Assembly (NCBI RefSeq): GCF_035594125.1
Contig: NC_087156.1
Location: forward strand, 16,106,497-16,170,496
Reading direction: 5' to 3'
Source: Scylla paramamosain
Taxonomy: Eukaryota; Arthropoda; Malacostraca; Decapoda; Portunidae
DNA length: 64,000 nt
In this document: piece after piece, positions 1 to 12,032 of the stretch
Layout: each line of letters opens with the position of its first letter
How positions within the stretch are numbered: the first letter of the stretch is position 1
The notes under the pieces: model-generated
Databases searched by the model: none
Seen by the model: only the letters and a program-made list of their open reading frames with translations
What the model was told of the DNA's origin: nothing
Program-made: the position numbers and the translations under genes

Positions 1-48
1 ATTACTACTACCACCACCACTACCACCACCACCACCACCACCACCACC
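1..48. repeat. (ACC)n trinucleotide microsatellite
   Basis: An ACC/ACT repeat runs from the first base of the window and is probably cut by the window edge. It gives open frames with no coding meaning. Confidence 0.9.
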
Positions 49-375
49 TTTCCCCTTTGCCTTTTGCCGCCTGTGTAAAACTGTTTTCACTCTTTGCCTG
101 GTGGTTTTTGGGTCAATTAGATCGTAAGTTTCCAGATTTTAAAGTGAAAATTACTGAAAGCGTAGGAAAATATTATACTGATACTTGCGCGCCTCCACCG
201 AACATTACCGGGGTGCCCTATCGTCTTTCTCGCACAAAGTGGCTTTCCTCCTCCTAAATCAACACTCGCACAATCCTCTGCCTGGCCAGGTGACCGCGCG
301 CCGTGACCCCCGGCCAGGTAAAGTGCACGTAAATACCCCGTTTCTCTTGATACCATTCTCGCACTCCTTAGAGAA

Positions 376-449
376 CTCCTCCTCCTCCTCCTCCTCCTCC
401 TCCTCCTCCTCCTCCTTCTCCTCCTCCTCCTCCTTCTCTTCCTTCTCCT
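376..449. repeat. (CTC)n trinucleotide microsatellite
   Basis: An almost pure CTC/TCC tract decays into CTT-containing units at its right end. It encodes a poly-Ser run in an open frame that I do not take as a gene. Confidence 0.9.
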
Positions 450-661
450 ACTCGCTCATTCATCCCGAGCAGTGTAGGACCCTTCATTCCACCCGCCCGC
501 CCATTCGCCCTCGCCCGCCCTCCAGCCCGCCGCCCCTACCCTTGGAACACCTCCTCGCCCCTCCGCCTCCACCCACACCAATGCCAGTCTTTGTGGAAGG
601 GCAGACGCCGCTCTGTATAAGACCCACACTCACACCCAACATCACCGGCCTGCCCTTGTAA

Positions 662-2681
<2,020 letters not shown>

Positions 2682-3281
2682 CTTACATGATGAGACTTCA
2701 GGGGCTGTGATCATGTGGACACTTCCTGAATGAAGATTTGTCGTCAAGAGCTCATCACGAAGTCACCTCTGCCACTCCCTAAAGACTGAGTGTTGACGGA
2801 ACTAGACGCTGGATTTTCCCCCTTAAAGTTCACTGTGTATTTCAAAAGAATATTTATTTACTCGGGAGATGCACGTGATAAGAAAGTGCCGCGTCTCACT
2901 CGGAGTGCGTGACAACCAGCAATAGTGACCTGAGGTGTTCCGTCATTCAGTACCGGGAAGCCTCGTATAAAATCAACTCTCTCCTCCATCCCTGTTTCCC
3001 CGGTCGGCTCTAGAGCAGTGTTTAACATAATACTGGCGCTGGAGGCTGTTACTTGATAGTGTACCTTGTTCACCAGTAACAGGATACTCGTGGAAAATTA
3101 AATGTGGCCGATCTGTCTTCAGGATGATCTGGCGTGAGGCCCATATGACCTGAGTACCATCCGCCCCAGTACCAAGTGACTAGCTTCCTCCGACTGAGCA
3201 GCGACTATCATGATTGCGAGGACGATCGTGGGATTGCTTTGGTGGTTATGCTGCTACTGCTCCTACTGCTGCTGTTGTTGA

Positions 3282-3283
<2 letters not shown>

Positions 3284-3340
<57 letters not shown>
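3284..3340. repeat. (GT)n microsatellite preceded by a CTG/TTG run
   Basis: A GT tract directly preceded by a short CTG/TTG-rich stretch at 3249-3280. The resulting open frames (Leu and Cys-Val runs) are not genes. Confidence 0.95.
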
Positions 3341-3343
<3 letters not shown>

Positions 3344-3440
3344 ACCATGCTACCACTTCGTTACGTGTGCATCATTATTCATCATACGCAGTGAGGTTGT
3401 GTGCTCGGCCCTCTGGTCACTCGGCAGCATCACATCTACT

Positions 3441-3500
3441 CCCACCACCACTTCCACCATCACCAATACCACCACCGTCACCGCCACCACCACCACCACC
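3441..3500. repeat. (CAC)n-rich imperfect trinucleotide tract
   Basis: Imperfect CAC/CAT units that would translate to Thr- or Pro-rich peptide. Confidence 0.8.
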
Positions 3501-6500
3501 TCAGCCACTCGCCACAAATACAAGTTCCCTCATGATTCTAACTCTTCAACTTTTCCTATCCTTCCTGTACCGCCTCTCCCTGCTATCTCTTCTTCATTCA
3601 GGAAAACATGATTTAATGGAGCAGTGCTATTCACCTGCAAAAACGACTCCAGTTTCTCTTGGAAATTATTTTAGCTTTGGAAATCTGTATTTTTTCTGCT
3701 CCACACCAACTAGAACTAGTAATGGAACTACATACCATCGCTGTCTTCGAGAAAAGTTCCATCCTGATATTTGGTCAGGAGAATAGTCTGAAAGCAGGAA
3801 GTAATTCATATATCAGGAATTATTGCAGTCCATTCATCCAGAGCTGAATCGTATACACATTGCATGGTGCTGGATCAATCTGCAAAGAGAGCACTGATAG
3901 ACTACTTTCCTTTGTTCATAACTCCGTGATTTTCTATTAATATGCTATTTGTTTATGTCCCTTTCGCATTAGATAGGGAAGAATAATAAGAGAAAACAAA
4001 CATGTTTTTTGGGTAATCCACTAACACTGGCGCATTTCAAGTTTCCTGCCAGCATTTCTTCATGACAACGAGCGCTGAAGGTAATTGGTTATACCTGGAG
4101 AATTAGTGAGTGCGAGAGAAATACGTGCAGTTACGCAAGAGTTACAAGGCAGACAGGTGCTTTATGACAGAGGTGATCAGGTAAACATTATTTAAATAAC
4201 CTGAAGCTGCTCTCTACCTTGCAAGTTTTGTGAAGTGCTCGCTCTTTTTGCCTTCATTGAGAGTGAAAGCGAGACTTATTTCCCATAAAGAGCGAACATG
4301 AAGCGGTAAGTTATGGACAATCTTAGCAAACTGAAGGAAAACGTAAATAGCCTGTAATTCAGAGGCGAAGGAGTGAAGTGAAGGGAATTGTTGGGGGTGG
4401 GTGGTGAGGGCACGGTGAGGAGAAGGTGCAGAGGCCATGCGGAGAAAGGTGCATAGGGATGAGGCGAACGGGAAGTGAGTGGGTGGGAAGAAAGAGAAGA
4501 AAGAGCCGAGGAAAGGTGAATGGCTACAGCGAATGACTATCCAAGCAGGAGGGGCCAGTAGGGTCCTAGTGGGGGGTGACGAGGTGCTGAGAGGAGGAAG
4601 AGGCTGCTTGGTAGGGAAGGACAGTTAGGTTCTTTATTTTCCCTGTTTTTCCTGGTCGTGTTGTTGCTGCGGTGATGTGTCCGTCACAAAGTGAATATAA
4701 GGAATGGAGACAAGTAACAGGAGTCATCTTTTTAATGCCGAGTGGATGGTGAGCGCAGTGCAAGGGTGGCTGGTTGGAATGAGCATGCAATGGCCTGCCT
4801 TCAGTCCCCTGGTGGCGGCGCTTAACCTGAGCTTTGGTTAATATACACTTGGTATTAAGTCGGCAAATAGAGATAATCGGTATATTATCCACTCCGATTA
4901 CCCTCCTACAGTGTCCTGATCGACCTAGCGCCATCAGGGCTTTCTCCCGAGTCTCTGTTTATGTTAGGAATATTTAGGTCGCCGCTGGTCTCTAGGCAAA
5001 GCACGTGGGGGGAATGTAAACGCTGCCTCGTCTTCCCTCCGCCTTGGTAACCTCGGTGCATCCTGTGTACGCAGCGCCTTTTGCTAAACACCACGTTAAA
5101 GTTAAGTTAAATGCTTCTATCTAATACTTTTTAGCTTAAAGGACTATTAGATTCTCCCACATCCGGAAATCCCTCTCGCTCTTTCCAGCTTTACTTGCGT
5201 TGCAGCGTCTTAACTCAATTCACAGTTTTTGTATCCATCCAACACACCTGCTTTCTTCCTACACTACATTCGCTTTGATTACTGGCCCTCACTCATCCGC
5301 CGAGATGCGTTGTTGGTATTATTTAGTATTATAAGTGTACGTACGGAGTGGTGGGTCCGCACTCTAGCCTCTGCACCGCTCTATACCAAGGAAGAAGTTA
5401 CAGCCGTTACATTGCGCCAAGGAGAAAATAAACAAAAGTGGATGAATTTAATCACACAACATTAGCCATAAGAAGGTATGAGGCCATGTGCAACACTTTG
5501 ATGAATTAAAGTAAATATCATAGGTATCATAGCCATCAGGAATTCATGTTGATTATAATTAATGTTTCATTAACCCAGACCTTACTCGGCGGTTGACTGC
5601 GAGGAAGAGTACAAAACTGAGATAAACATTATGAAAGTTAACAAGTTATATTACACAAAGAGTGTCAACGAATCTTATAAGGGAAGACTCTGCCGCTCAC
5701 TATTTACAATGGTAACGGCCGAGAAGTAAAGTTATTTGCGGGTGATAAATATTATGAAAGTTTATCAAAGATACTTATTCATAATATGTATCGGGGAAAT
5801 TTTATACTGGATGGTTGAGCCTCTCTTAACTGGTGTCAGGTGCGGCAGGTAGCGGGCGGTGTCAGGCGTGTCTGGGGCAGCAGGTTGTGTCGCAGGCTGT
5901 AGATAGCTGGTACAAGATACACACACGATGAACATTTTGCTCCTATTGCTCCCTCGTAAATTATTTGTCGTTTTTGAGGCACCAACATTTCTCAGCCTTG
6001 TTAATCACGTTTCGTTGAAGAGAAGTAGGAAATTACAACAATATGAAGAAGCTCAAAACTGCTGATATCTCGTATAGTGCACAAGTCAAGTGTACAAGAT
6101 AAGGAAACTTTACATAATCCCCACTTTAAGATTCACTCGTGAAGAAATTCTGAGTTTTCTTATACAATCATATTTCAGTTGAATGAATCACGCTTCGCTG
6201 AGGAGAAAAGAGAGAAAGAAAGCAGCAATGAGAAACCGCAAACGAATAGTGAGGACAGCGCTGACACTTCGACACCAGAGATTAAACTCCCTCGTCGGCG
6301 GCCTTGCATGTATCCCAGCGTGCCGTAACAGGGTATAGAGAGGCCCGGTTTCGTCTCCACAAGCTTCTCAAAATACTGCTGTAGCGGCCGCACCTGATAA
6401 GAGAGAGCCTCCGCCGCCCGGCCTAGCTGAGGGGCGATTATCATACCTGCCGACAATCTCCGCAGCCGACGTCTATAAAACCCCGCGGAGCAGCATTGTC

Positions 6501-6586
6501 TCCTATCCAGTTGTACAGGATTTGTCACCATGTTCCTCCCCGGCTGCCGATGCTCCACACTCCGCCGCCTCCCTCCCTCCTCCCGC

Positions 6587-6589
<3 letters not shown>
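3501..6589. other. Low-repeat stretch, no gene recognised
   Basis: About 3 kb with few microsatellites. Open frames on both strands are short and resemble no family I know. A GTAAGT donor-like site occurs near 4306 without a matching acceptor upstream. A TATA-like motif lies at 6474 and is listed separately. Confidence 0.5.
6474..6480 (+). promoter_or_regulatory. TATA-box-like motif, weak promoter candidate
   Basis: TATAAAA sits in a locally GC-rich context. A CCAGTT initiator-like sequence follows about 35 bp downstream, and an ATG in good context (CACCATG) lies at 6530. However, the frame from that ATG runs straight into a (CT)n tract after about 20 codons. I treat this as a possible core promoter only. 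The TATA-to-initiator spacing is a little long. Confidence 0.12.

Positions 6590-6669
<80 letters not shown>
6590..6669. repeat. (CT)n microsatellite
   Basis: A pure CT tract of about 40 units, followed by T-rich sequence and then a second CT tract. Confidence 0.97.
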
Positions 6670-6670
<1 letters not shown>

Positions 6671-6734
6671 TTTTTTTTCATCTCGACCCTCTTTTTTTTC
6701 TATCTTTTCTTTCTGCCGCAAGTTTTTGTTGGAT

Positions 6735-6838
<104 letters not shown>

Positions 6839-6888
6839 TCGGCTTACTTGATCTGCTGCTGTAGAGGGAGGACCAGTTCCCTTTCCTT

Positions 6889-6912
6889 CACCACCACCAC
6901 CACCACCACCAC
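6889..6912. repeat. (CAC)n short microsatellite
   Basis: Eight CAC units. A TGTGGTG-rich stretch at about 6985-7020 lies just downstream. Confidence 0.9.
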
Positions 6913-7256
6913 TGTGATAGCGTTAGTGGGTCGGCATAAGGACTTGGGATACCATTGGGCGATACGTGGGTGAGGTGAGGGCGGGGCGTGTGGTGTGCGG
7001 TGTGTGGTGTGTGGTGTGAGGGGCGGCGTGTCCTGCAGGGGCCACAGCCAACACCCACCGACGAGCCTTGATTCTGTGGATATTTGCATTTTCTATTCTC
7101 CGCCGGCGGGAGGTGTGCATGTTTCCGGAGGGTTATAGTCTCTGCGGCGGCCTGCGCTCAATACGGCCGAATACCGATCAGTGGGGCAGACCATTGTAAT
7201 TTGTGAATGTAGCTTGTGTGTAGAGGAGTAATTGAAAGTTTTATGGAGGGAGCCAG

Positions 7257-7259
<3 letters not shown>

Positions 7260-7342
<83 letters not shown>
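7260..7342. repeat. (CT)n microsatellite
   Basis: A pure CT tract of about 41 units. Confidence 0.97.
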
Positions 7343-7343
<1 letters not shown>

Positions 7344-8098
7344 GCACTGCATTCCTTCTTCTCTCTCTTGATATTTGTAACTGCATTCACTATCTCTTTT
7401 TTTTTTTCCATCCTCCCCTCTCTCATTTTTTCCCTTTTCCAAGCATCAATACTTTAATAAATCCCCTTTTCTACTGTGTTCACCCATTTCACTTTCTCAT
7501 TCTATATACCGTATATATCTATCGCCAAACCAAATCTCATCTCGTCGTCACCACCTCCTTCGTCCTCCCCATCGGGTTTACCTGCGGAGACGTGACGTTC
7601 GCTGCCTCGCCTCGCATTAGCCTCGCCTGTTGCTCGCGATGAGCCACAACAATCCCCGTCAGGTTGAAATACTCGCTCAGGAACATATGGATTCTGACCT
7701 GCTCTTGAGGGTTAGCCTGGGAGAGATTTGCATAATGATAGCGGTCCGTAATGAACAGGGACGTACGTTGCCTGATCATTATTATCATTATTCGGGGCCG
7801 GGATGAGGGCAGGGCAGCGTGTGGGGCGGGCAGGTTAGGGTGCTGGATAAAGTGGGTGTGGGCATGAGGGTAGGAGACTCGGCTGGTGGGTGGGAGGGAG
7901 GTTAGATGGAGTGAAATGGTTAGGGTTGGTTGCGAGGTTGGTTGGTGGGTGAGTGGGTGAGTGGGTGGTGTAGGTATTTGTGTATTACAGTAATGCAGGG
8001 TGGTAGGTGGAGATGGGCATTGTGTGTGGGCATCTGTTCTTTGTCAGTGGTGCAAGTGTAGCGTTGGGGAAATTTTGTGTATGGAGTAGAAAATTATG

Positions 8099-8100
<2 letters not shown>
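7343..8100. other. Unique sequence with GT/GGT-rich stretch, no gene
   Basis: Holds degenerate GGGTGAGTGGGTG-type sequence at about 7800-7980, which is G-rich on the plus strand. No coding similarity seen. Confidence 0.5.

Positions 8101-8141
<41 letters not shown>
8101..8141. repeat. (CA)n microsatellite
   Basis: A pure CA tract of about 20 units. Confidence 0.97.
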
Positions 8142-8144
<3 letters not shown>

Positions 8145-8794
8145 AACTCAGGCATGAGGTGCAGCAAACTCTCCGGACTAACCATACCTTGATTCAGACG
8201 AAGGAGCTGCAGAACAGTTAGGGAGAGACTGGAAGCAAACCTGGAGAGGCAAACACGGCACATACGCAAACATCAACACAATACGACAGGTCAGGCAATT
8301 AGAATACCATACAGTAGAATTATTTATTCGTAACAGGTACAATTTTTAGTCACCTAACCTGTCACGTAATGGTAATGAAATCATACATCTTAAATTATAA
8401 AAAAAAAAACTTGAAATACAGAAAAAGAAAACATTAAAATAAGGGGAGAGCATATGTATAAGAAACACCACAATAAATACATATCATCAAGTAACTCACG
8501 CATAAACTCACCATCTTTAGTAGCATAATAGGAAAACAAAACTGCCGGGAAGAAGGAAAGAAAATAATGGTCTTAGGAAAGCCGCTGACGTCATGTACCA
8601 GAGGGGCGGGAGAGGAGGCCGCCCAGACTACCGCTACAGTTGAGTCCTGCCGCCAAATATATCAGGCCACCGTGGCTCCCGCACTAGATAATAAATACGT
8701 CCGTAATTTAAGGTCCCCTGGGGATTGAGAATCAATATTTAAAACCCCCATGGCCGTGAGTTATATCCAATTACTCTCAGATATTTATGACTTA

Positions 8795-9330
8795 AACCCC
8801 ACACATTTCTTATCATCGAATATAGGTAGTTATATTTAAGCGTCTCTTCCTGGTGAAGTAGAAAGCAAGTGACCAGTTTCGCCGCAATTAGGTATAAGAC
8901 ATGCTTTCATTCCCTTCTTTGCAATGAAACCCAACAAATATCTTAACACCGAACACAAGTAGTCATATATTCACATACCTACTTGATGTAATACAAAAAC
9001 AAGTGACAGATTTCACTGCAGTTACACATGTTTTTATCTCCCTCTTTGCAATATGGAGAACAAAACCACACACGCAAATTTCAACACCGAACACAGTTAG
9101 ATATATTTTACACGTACTTACTTGATGGAATAAAAAAAAAAACATAGGTTCAAATTTTCCGTAATCACTCGTTAAGTTATCATTCTCACCTTTACATTAG
9201 AGTCCACAGAAACACACAGATATCTTAACATCGAATCCAGAACAAATTTGACACACGACCAAACTTACCATAATCACATGAGTTATCTATCATCCCCATC
9301 TTTGCAATATCGACTAGAGTGGCAACTTGT
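8795..9330. repeat. Degenerate tandem array, ~130-143 bp period, ~4 units
   Basis: A recurring block CTTAACACCGAACA (with variants) is seen at about 8811, 8941, 9080 and 9223. In each unit it is followed by an A/T-rich stretch with TACTTGATG-like and AAGTGACAG-like words, then (C)TTTGCAATA about 105 bp later (about 8918, 9046, 9191 and 9301; the last unit is shorter). The units are strongly diverged, so this is an old minisatellite-like or satellite-derived array. No coding meaning. Confidence 0.65.
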
Positions 9331-9605
9331 TATATATTCACTGACCCAGAGACACAGCGGTCAGTCGCGAGGCCTCGGGCGAAGCGGCAAGCCACACAGG
9401 ATTGCCGTGGTGTTCATCAGGTGCCTCGTAAAGTTCCGCGGGCGTTTATCAGAGGCACCAATCGGAGTCCAGAGTGACCGGACACCTATCAGTCACGCGT
9501 AATGAGGGTTCGCGCCGCCCCACCTGTCAGCCGCCTCATTACCTGGCTCCCCCGCGCCTCACGCTTCGCCAGTGCCAAGAAAAAAATGTGCTGTGTCATC
9601 CCGTG

Positions 9606-9610
<5 letters not shown>

Positions 9611-9652
<42 letters not shown>
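9611..9652. repeat. (GA)n microsatellite at the LINE 3' end
   Basis: A GA tract that directly abuts the poly(T) tract forming the LINE poly(A) tail on the minus strand. Confidence 0.95.
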
Positions 9653-9657
<5 letters not shown>

Positions 9658-9666
9658 TTTTTTTTT
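9653..9666 (-). other. LINE poly(A) tail
   Basis: A T run of 14 on the plus strand lies directly after the LINE 3' UTR as read on the minus strand. This marks the 3' end of a retrotransposed copy. Confidence 0.8.
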
Positions 9667-9758
9667 ATGTAGAAAGGACACTGACCAAGGGCAACAAAAA
9701 TCCGATAAAAAAATGCCCACTGAAATGCCAGTCCCATAAAAAGAGTCCAAAGCGGTAG

Positions 9759-10335
9759 TCAAAAATTGAAGGATAAGCGTCTTGAAACCTCCCTCTTGAA
9801 GGAATTCAAGTCATAGGAAGGTGGAAATACAGAAGCAGCCAGGGAGTTCCAGAGTTTACCAGAGAAAGAGATGAATGATTGAGAATACTGGTTAACTCTT
9901 GCGTTAGAGAAGTGGACAGAATAGGGGTGAGAGAAGAAAGTCTTATGCAGCGAGGCCGTGGGAGGAGGGGAGGCATGCAGTTAGCAAGATCAGAAGAGCA
10001 GTTAGCATGAAAATAGCGGTAGAAGACAGCTAGAGATGCAACATTGCGGCGATGAGAGAGGCTGAAGACAGTCAGTTAGAGGAGAGGAGTTGATGAGACG
10101 AAAAGCTTTTGATTCCACCCTGTCTAGAAGAGCAGTATGAGTGGAACCCCCCCCAGACATGTGAAGCATATTCCATACATGAACGGATAAGGCCCTTGTA
10201 CAGAGTTAGCAGCTGGGGGCTGGGTGAGAAAAACTGGCGGAGACGTCTCAGAACACCTAACTTCATAGAAGCTGTTTTAGCTAGAGATGAGATGTGAAGT
10301 TTCCAGTTCAGATTAGTAAAGGACAGATGTAAAAG
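9759..10335 (-). pseudogene. LINE C-terminal region, several frameshifts
   Basis: This continues the RT protein in a different frame, with NLNWKLHISSLAKTASMK and the thumb-like LLTLYKGLIRSCMEYASHVW. The frame then breaks in a run of eight C (10147-10154 on the plus strand). It is picked up in another frame at STHTALLDRVESKAFRLIN. A further shift near 10052 restores HRRNVASLAVFYRYF, and another near 9945 gives SNARVNQYSQSFISFSGKLW up to the stop at 9759-9761. Each shift is inferred from where recognisable sequence moves between frames. Confidence 0.75.
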
Positions 10336-11227
10336 AGGGGGACAGTTGAGTGTCATTGAAGAAGAGGGGATAGTTGTCTGGAAGGTTGTGTCGAGTTGAT
10401 AGATGGAGGAATTGAGTTTTTGAGACATTGAACAATACCAAGTTTGCTCTGCCCCAATCAGAAATTTTAGAAAGATCAGAAATCAAGCGTTCTGTGGCTT
10501 CCCTGCGTGAAATGTTTACTTCCTGAAGGGTTGGACGTCTATGAAAAGACGTAGAAAAGTGCAGGGTGGTATCATCAGCGTAGGAGTTGATAGGACAAGA
10601 AGTTTGGTTTAGAAGATCATTAATGAATAATAAGAAGAGAGTGGGTGACAGGACAGAACCCTGAGGGACACCACTGTTAATAGATTTAGGAGAAGAACAT
10701 TGACCGTCTAACACAGCAGCAATAGAACGGTCAGATCGGAAACTTGAGATGAAGTTACAGAGAGAAGGATAGAAGCCGTAGGAGGGTAGTTTGGAAATCA
10801 AAGCTTTGTGCCAGACTCTATAAAAAGCTTTTGATATGTCCAAGGCAACAGCAAAAGTTTCACTAAAATCTCTAAAAGAGGATGACCAAGACTCAGTAAG
10901 GAAAGCCAGAAGATCACCAGTAGAGCGGCCTTGACGGAACCCATACTGGCGATCAGATAGAAGGTTGTGAAATGATAGATGTTTAAGAATCTTCCTGTTG
11001 AGGATAGATTAGAAAAATTTAGATAGGCAGGAAATTAAAGTAATAGGACGGTAGTTTGAGGAATTACAACGGTCACCCTTTTTAGGAACAGGCTGAATGT
11101 AGGCAAACTTCCAGCAAGAAGGAAAGGTAGATGTTGACAGACAGAGCTGAAAGAGTTTGACTGGGCAAGGTGCAAGCACGGAGGCACAGTTTCGGAGAAC
11201 AATAGGAGAAACCCCATCAGGTCCATA
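10313..11227 (-). pseudogene. Reverse transcriptase domain, broken by a stop codon
   Basis: This would catalyse target-primed reverse transcription of LINE RNA. Reading the minus strand, a frame opens at the truncation with YGPDGVSP and passes the fingers motif. It meets TAA at 11009-11011, where a Glu codon would be expected just after CLSKFF. The same frame is open again to about 10320, through FRQGRSTGDLL, motif A (ALDISKAF, catalytic Asp), motif B and the YADD box with both catalytic Asp. In AFYRVWH a Tyr stands where Asp is usual (AFDRVWH), a further sign of drift. The frame is lost near 10320-10335, where a few residues (LGLS-like) also seem to be missing. Inactive. Confidence 0.88.
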
Positions 11228-11230
11228 GAA

Positions 11231-11342
11231 AGTATAGATCATTATATAGAATCATTATACACTGATAGTATAGTATAGTGTATATATCAGTATAGTATAT
11301 TCTATACTATACTGATAGTATAGAATCATTATACACTGATAG
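11231..11342. repeat. AT-rich block: 24-bp direct repeats around a perfect hairpin
   Basis: The 24-bp segment at 11245-11268 is repeated exactly at 11319-11342, 74 bp apart. Between them, 11285-11298 and 11304-11317 form a perfect 14-bp inverted repeat around a 5-base loop, in TATAGTATAG-rich sequence. The block starts a few bases beyond the LINE 5' edge. It could be a small AT-rich insertion, a slippage product or a damaged target site. Confidence 0.75.
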
Positions 11343-11362
11343 GAAAGACAGACTCATCGATC

Positions 11363-11364
<2 letters not shown>

Positions 11365-11448
<84 letters not shown>
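11365..11448. repeat. (GA)n microsatellite
   Basis: A pure GA tract of about 42 units. Confidence 0.97.
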
Positions 11449-11452
<4 letters not shown>

Positions 11453-11851
11453 CAGACAAACAAAACAAAAAACCTAGATAAATCCTGCCATTGTGTGTCC
11501 GGGGCAGATCGTCTCATCCTCCTCCGGGTTATCTGGCGGAGGGCACGAAGGACCAGTTTATCACCATGGCGGCGGGGAGAGTCGCGGCGTTTGATTCCTC
11601 GCCCTGATAACCTTCGATTTTTCTTCCGTCATAATGTCCTAAATAGGTTTCTTGTGGTCGGCATCGCGTGCACTATGGGGCGGGGGAAGGTCAGTCCGTC
11701 CCCTGGTAATGTGACGCACGTGATGGCGGGGTCAGGGGGTCAGGAGTGAAGGGTCAGGGGAATCAGATAGTTGACGTTGTACAATGCCGGAATAACTCAA
11801 TGCGCCTGTCTTAAATGTTCGGTTTTTTTTCCGTGCATGATTGCGTCGCTT

Positions 11852-11893
11852 TGTGTGTGTGTGTGTGTGCGTGTGTGTGTGTATGTGTGTGTG
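11852..11893. repeat. (GT)n microsatellite, interrupted
   Basis: A GT tract with GC and AT interruptions, about 50 bp upstream of a GA tract. Confidence 0.93.
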
Positions 11894-11936
11894 GAAAGGA
11901 GAGAGTTCTAATGAGTGATGAAACGACTTGAATACC

Positions 11937-11940
<4 letters not shown>

Positions 11941-12029
<89 letters not shown>
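11941..12029. repeat. (GA)n microsatellite
   Basis: A pure GA tract of about 44 units. Confidence 0.97.

Positions 12030-12032
<3 letters not shown>

Larger units (their letters stand above)
9653..11227 (-). mobile_element. 5'-truncated, decayed non-LTR retrotransposon (jockey/CR1-like LINE)
   Basis: On the minus strand the element runs from a broken 5' edge near 11227 through a reverse-transcriptase domain and C-terminal region. A terminal stop lies at 9759-9761, then about 90 bp of 3' UTR, then a 14-base poly(A) tail (T run at 9653-9666). Visible RT landmarks are the fingers NYRPITLISCLSK, motif A ALDISKAF, motif B SGVPQGSVLSPTLF and motif C SYADDT. The post-RT segment around LLTLYKGLIRSCMEYASHVW is typical of jockey-like LINEs. 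The endonuclease and any ORF1 are absent because of 5' truncation. Coding is broken by a stop at 11009-11011 and by several frameshifts. No clear target-site duplication was found. The clade is judged by eye only. Confidence 0.9.

Noticed and set aside
7917..7980. GGTTAGGGTTGG, telomere-like
   Set aside because: It is not a regular TTAGG array and is only part of a degenerate GT/GGT-rich stretch.
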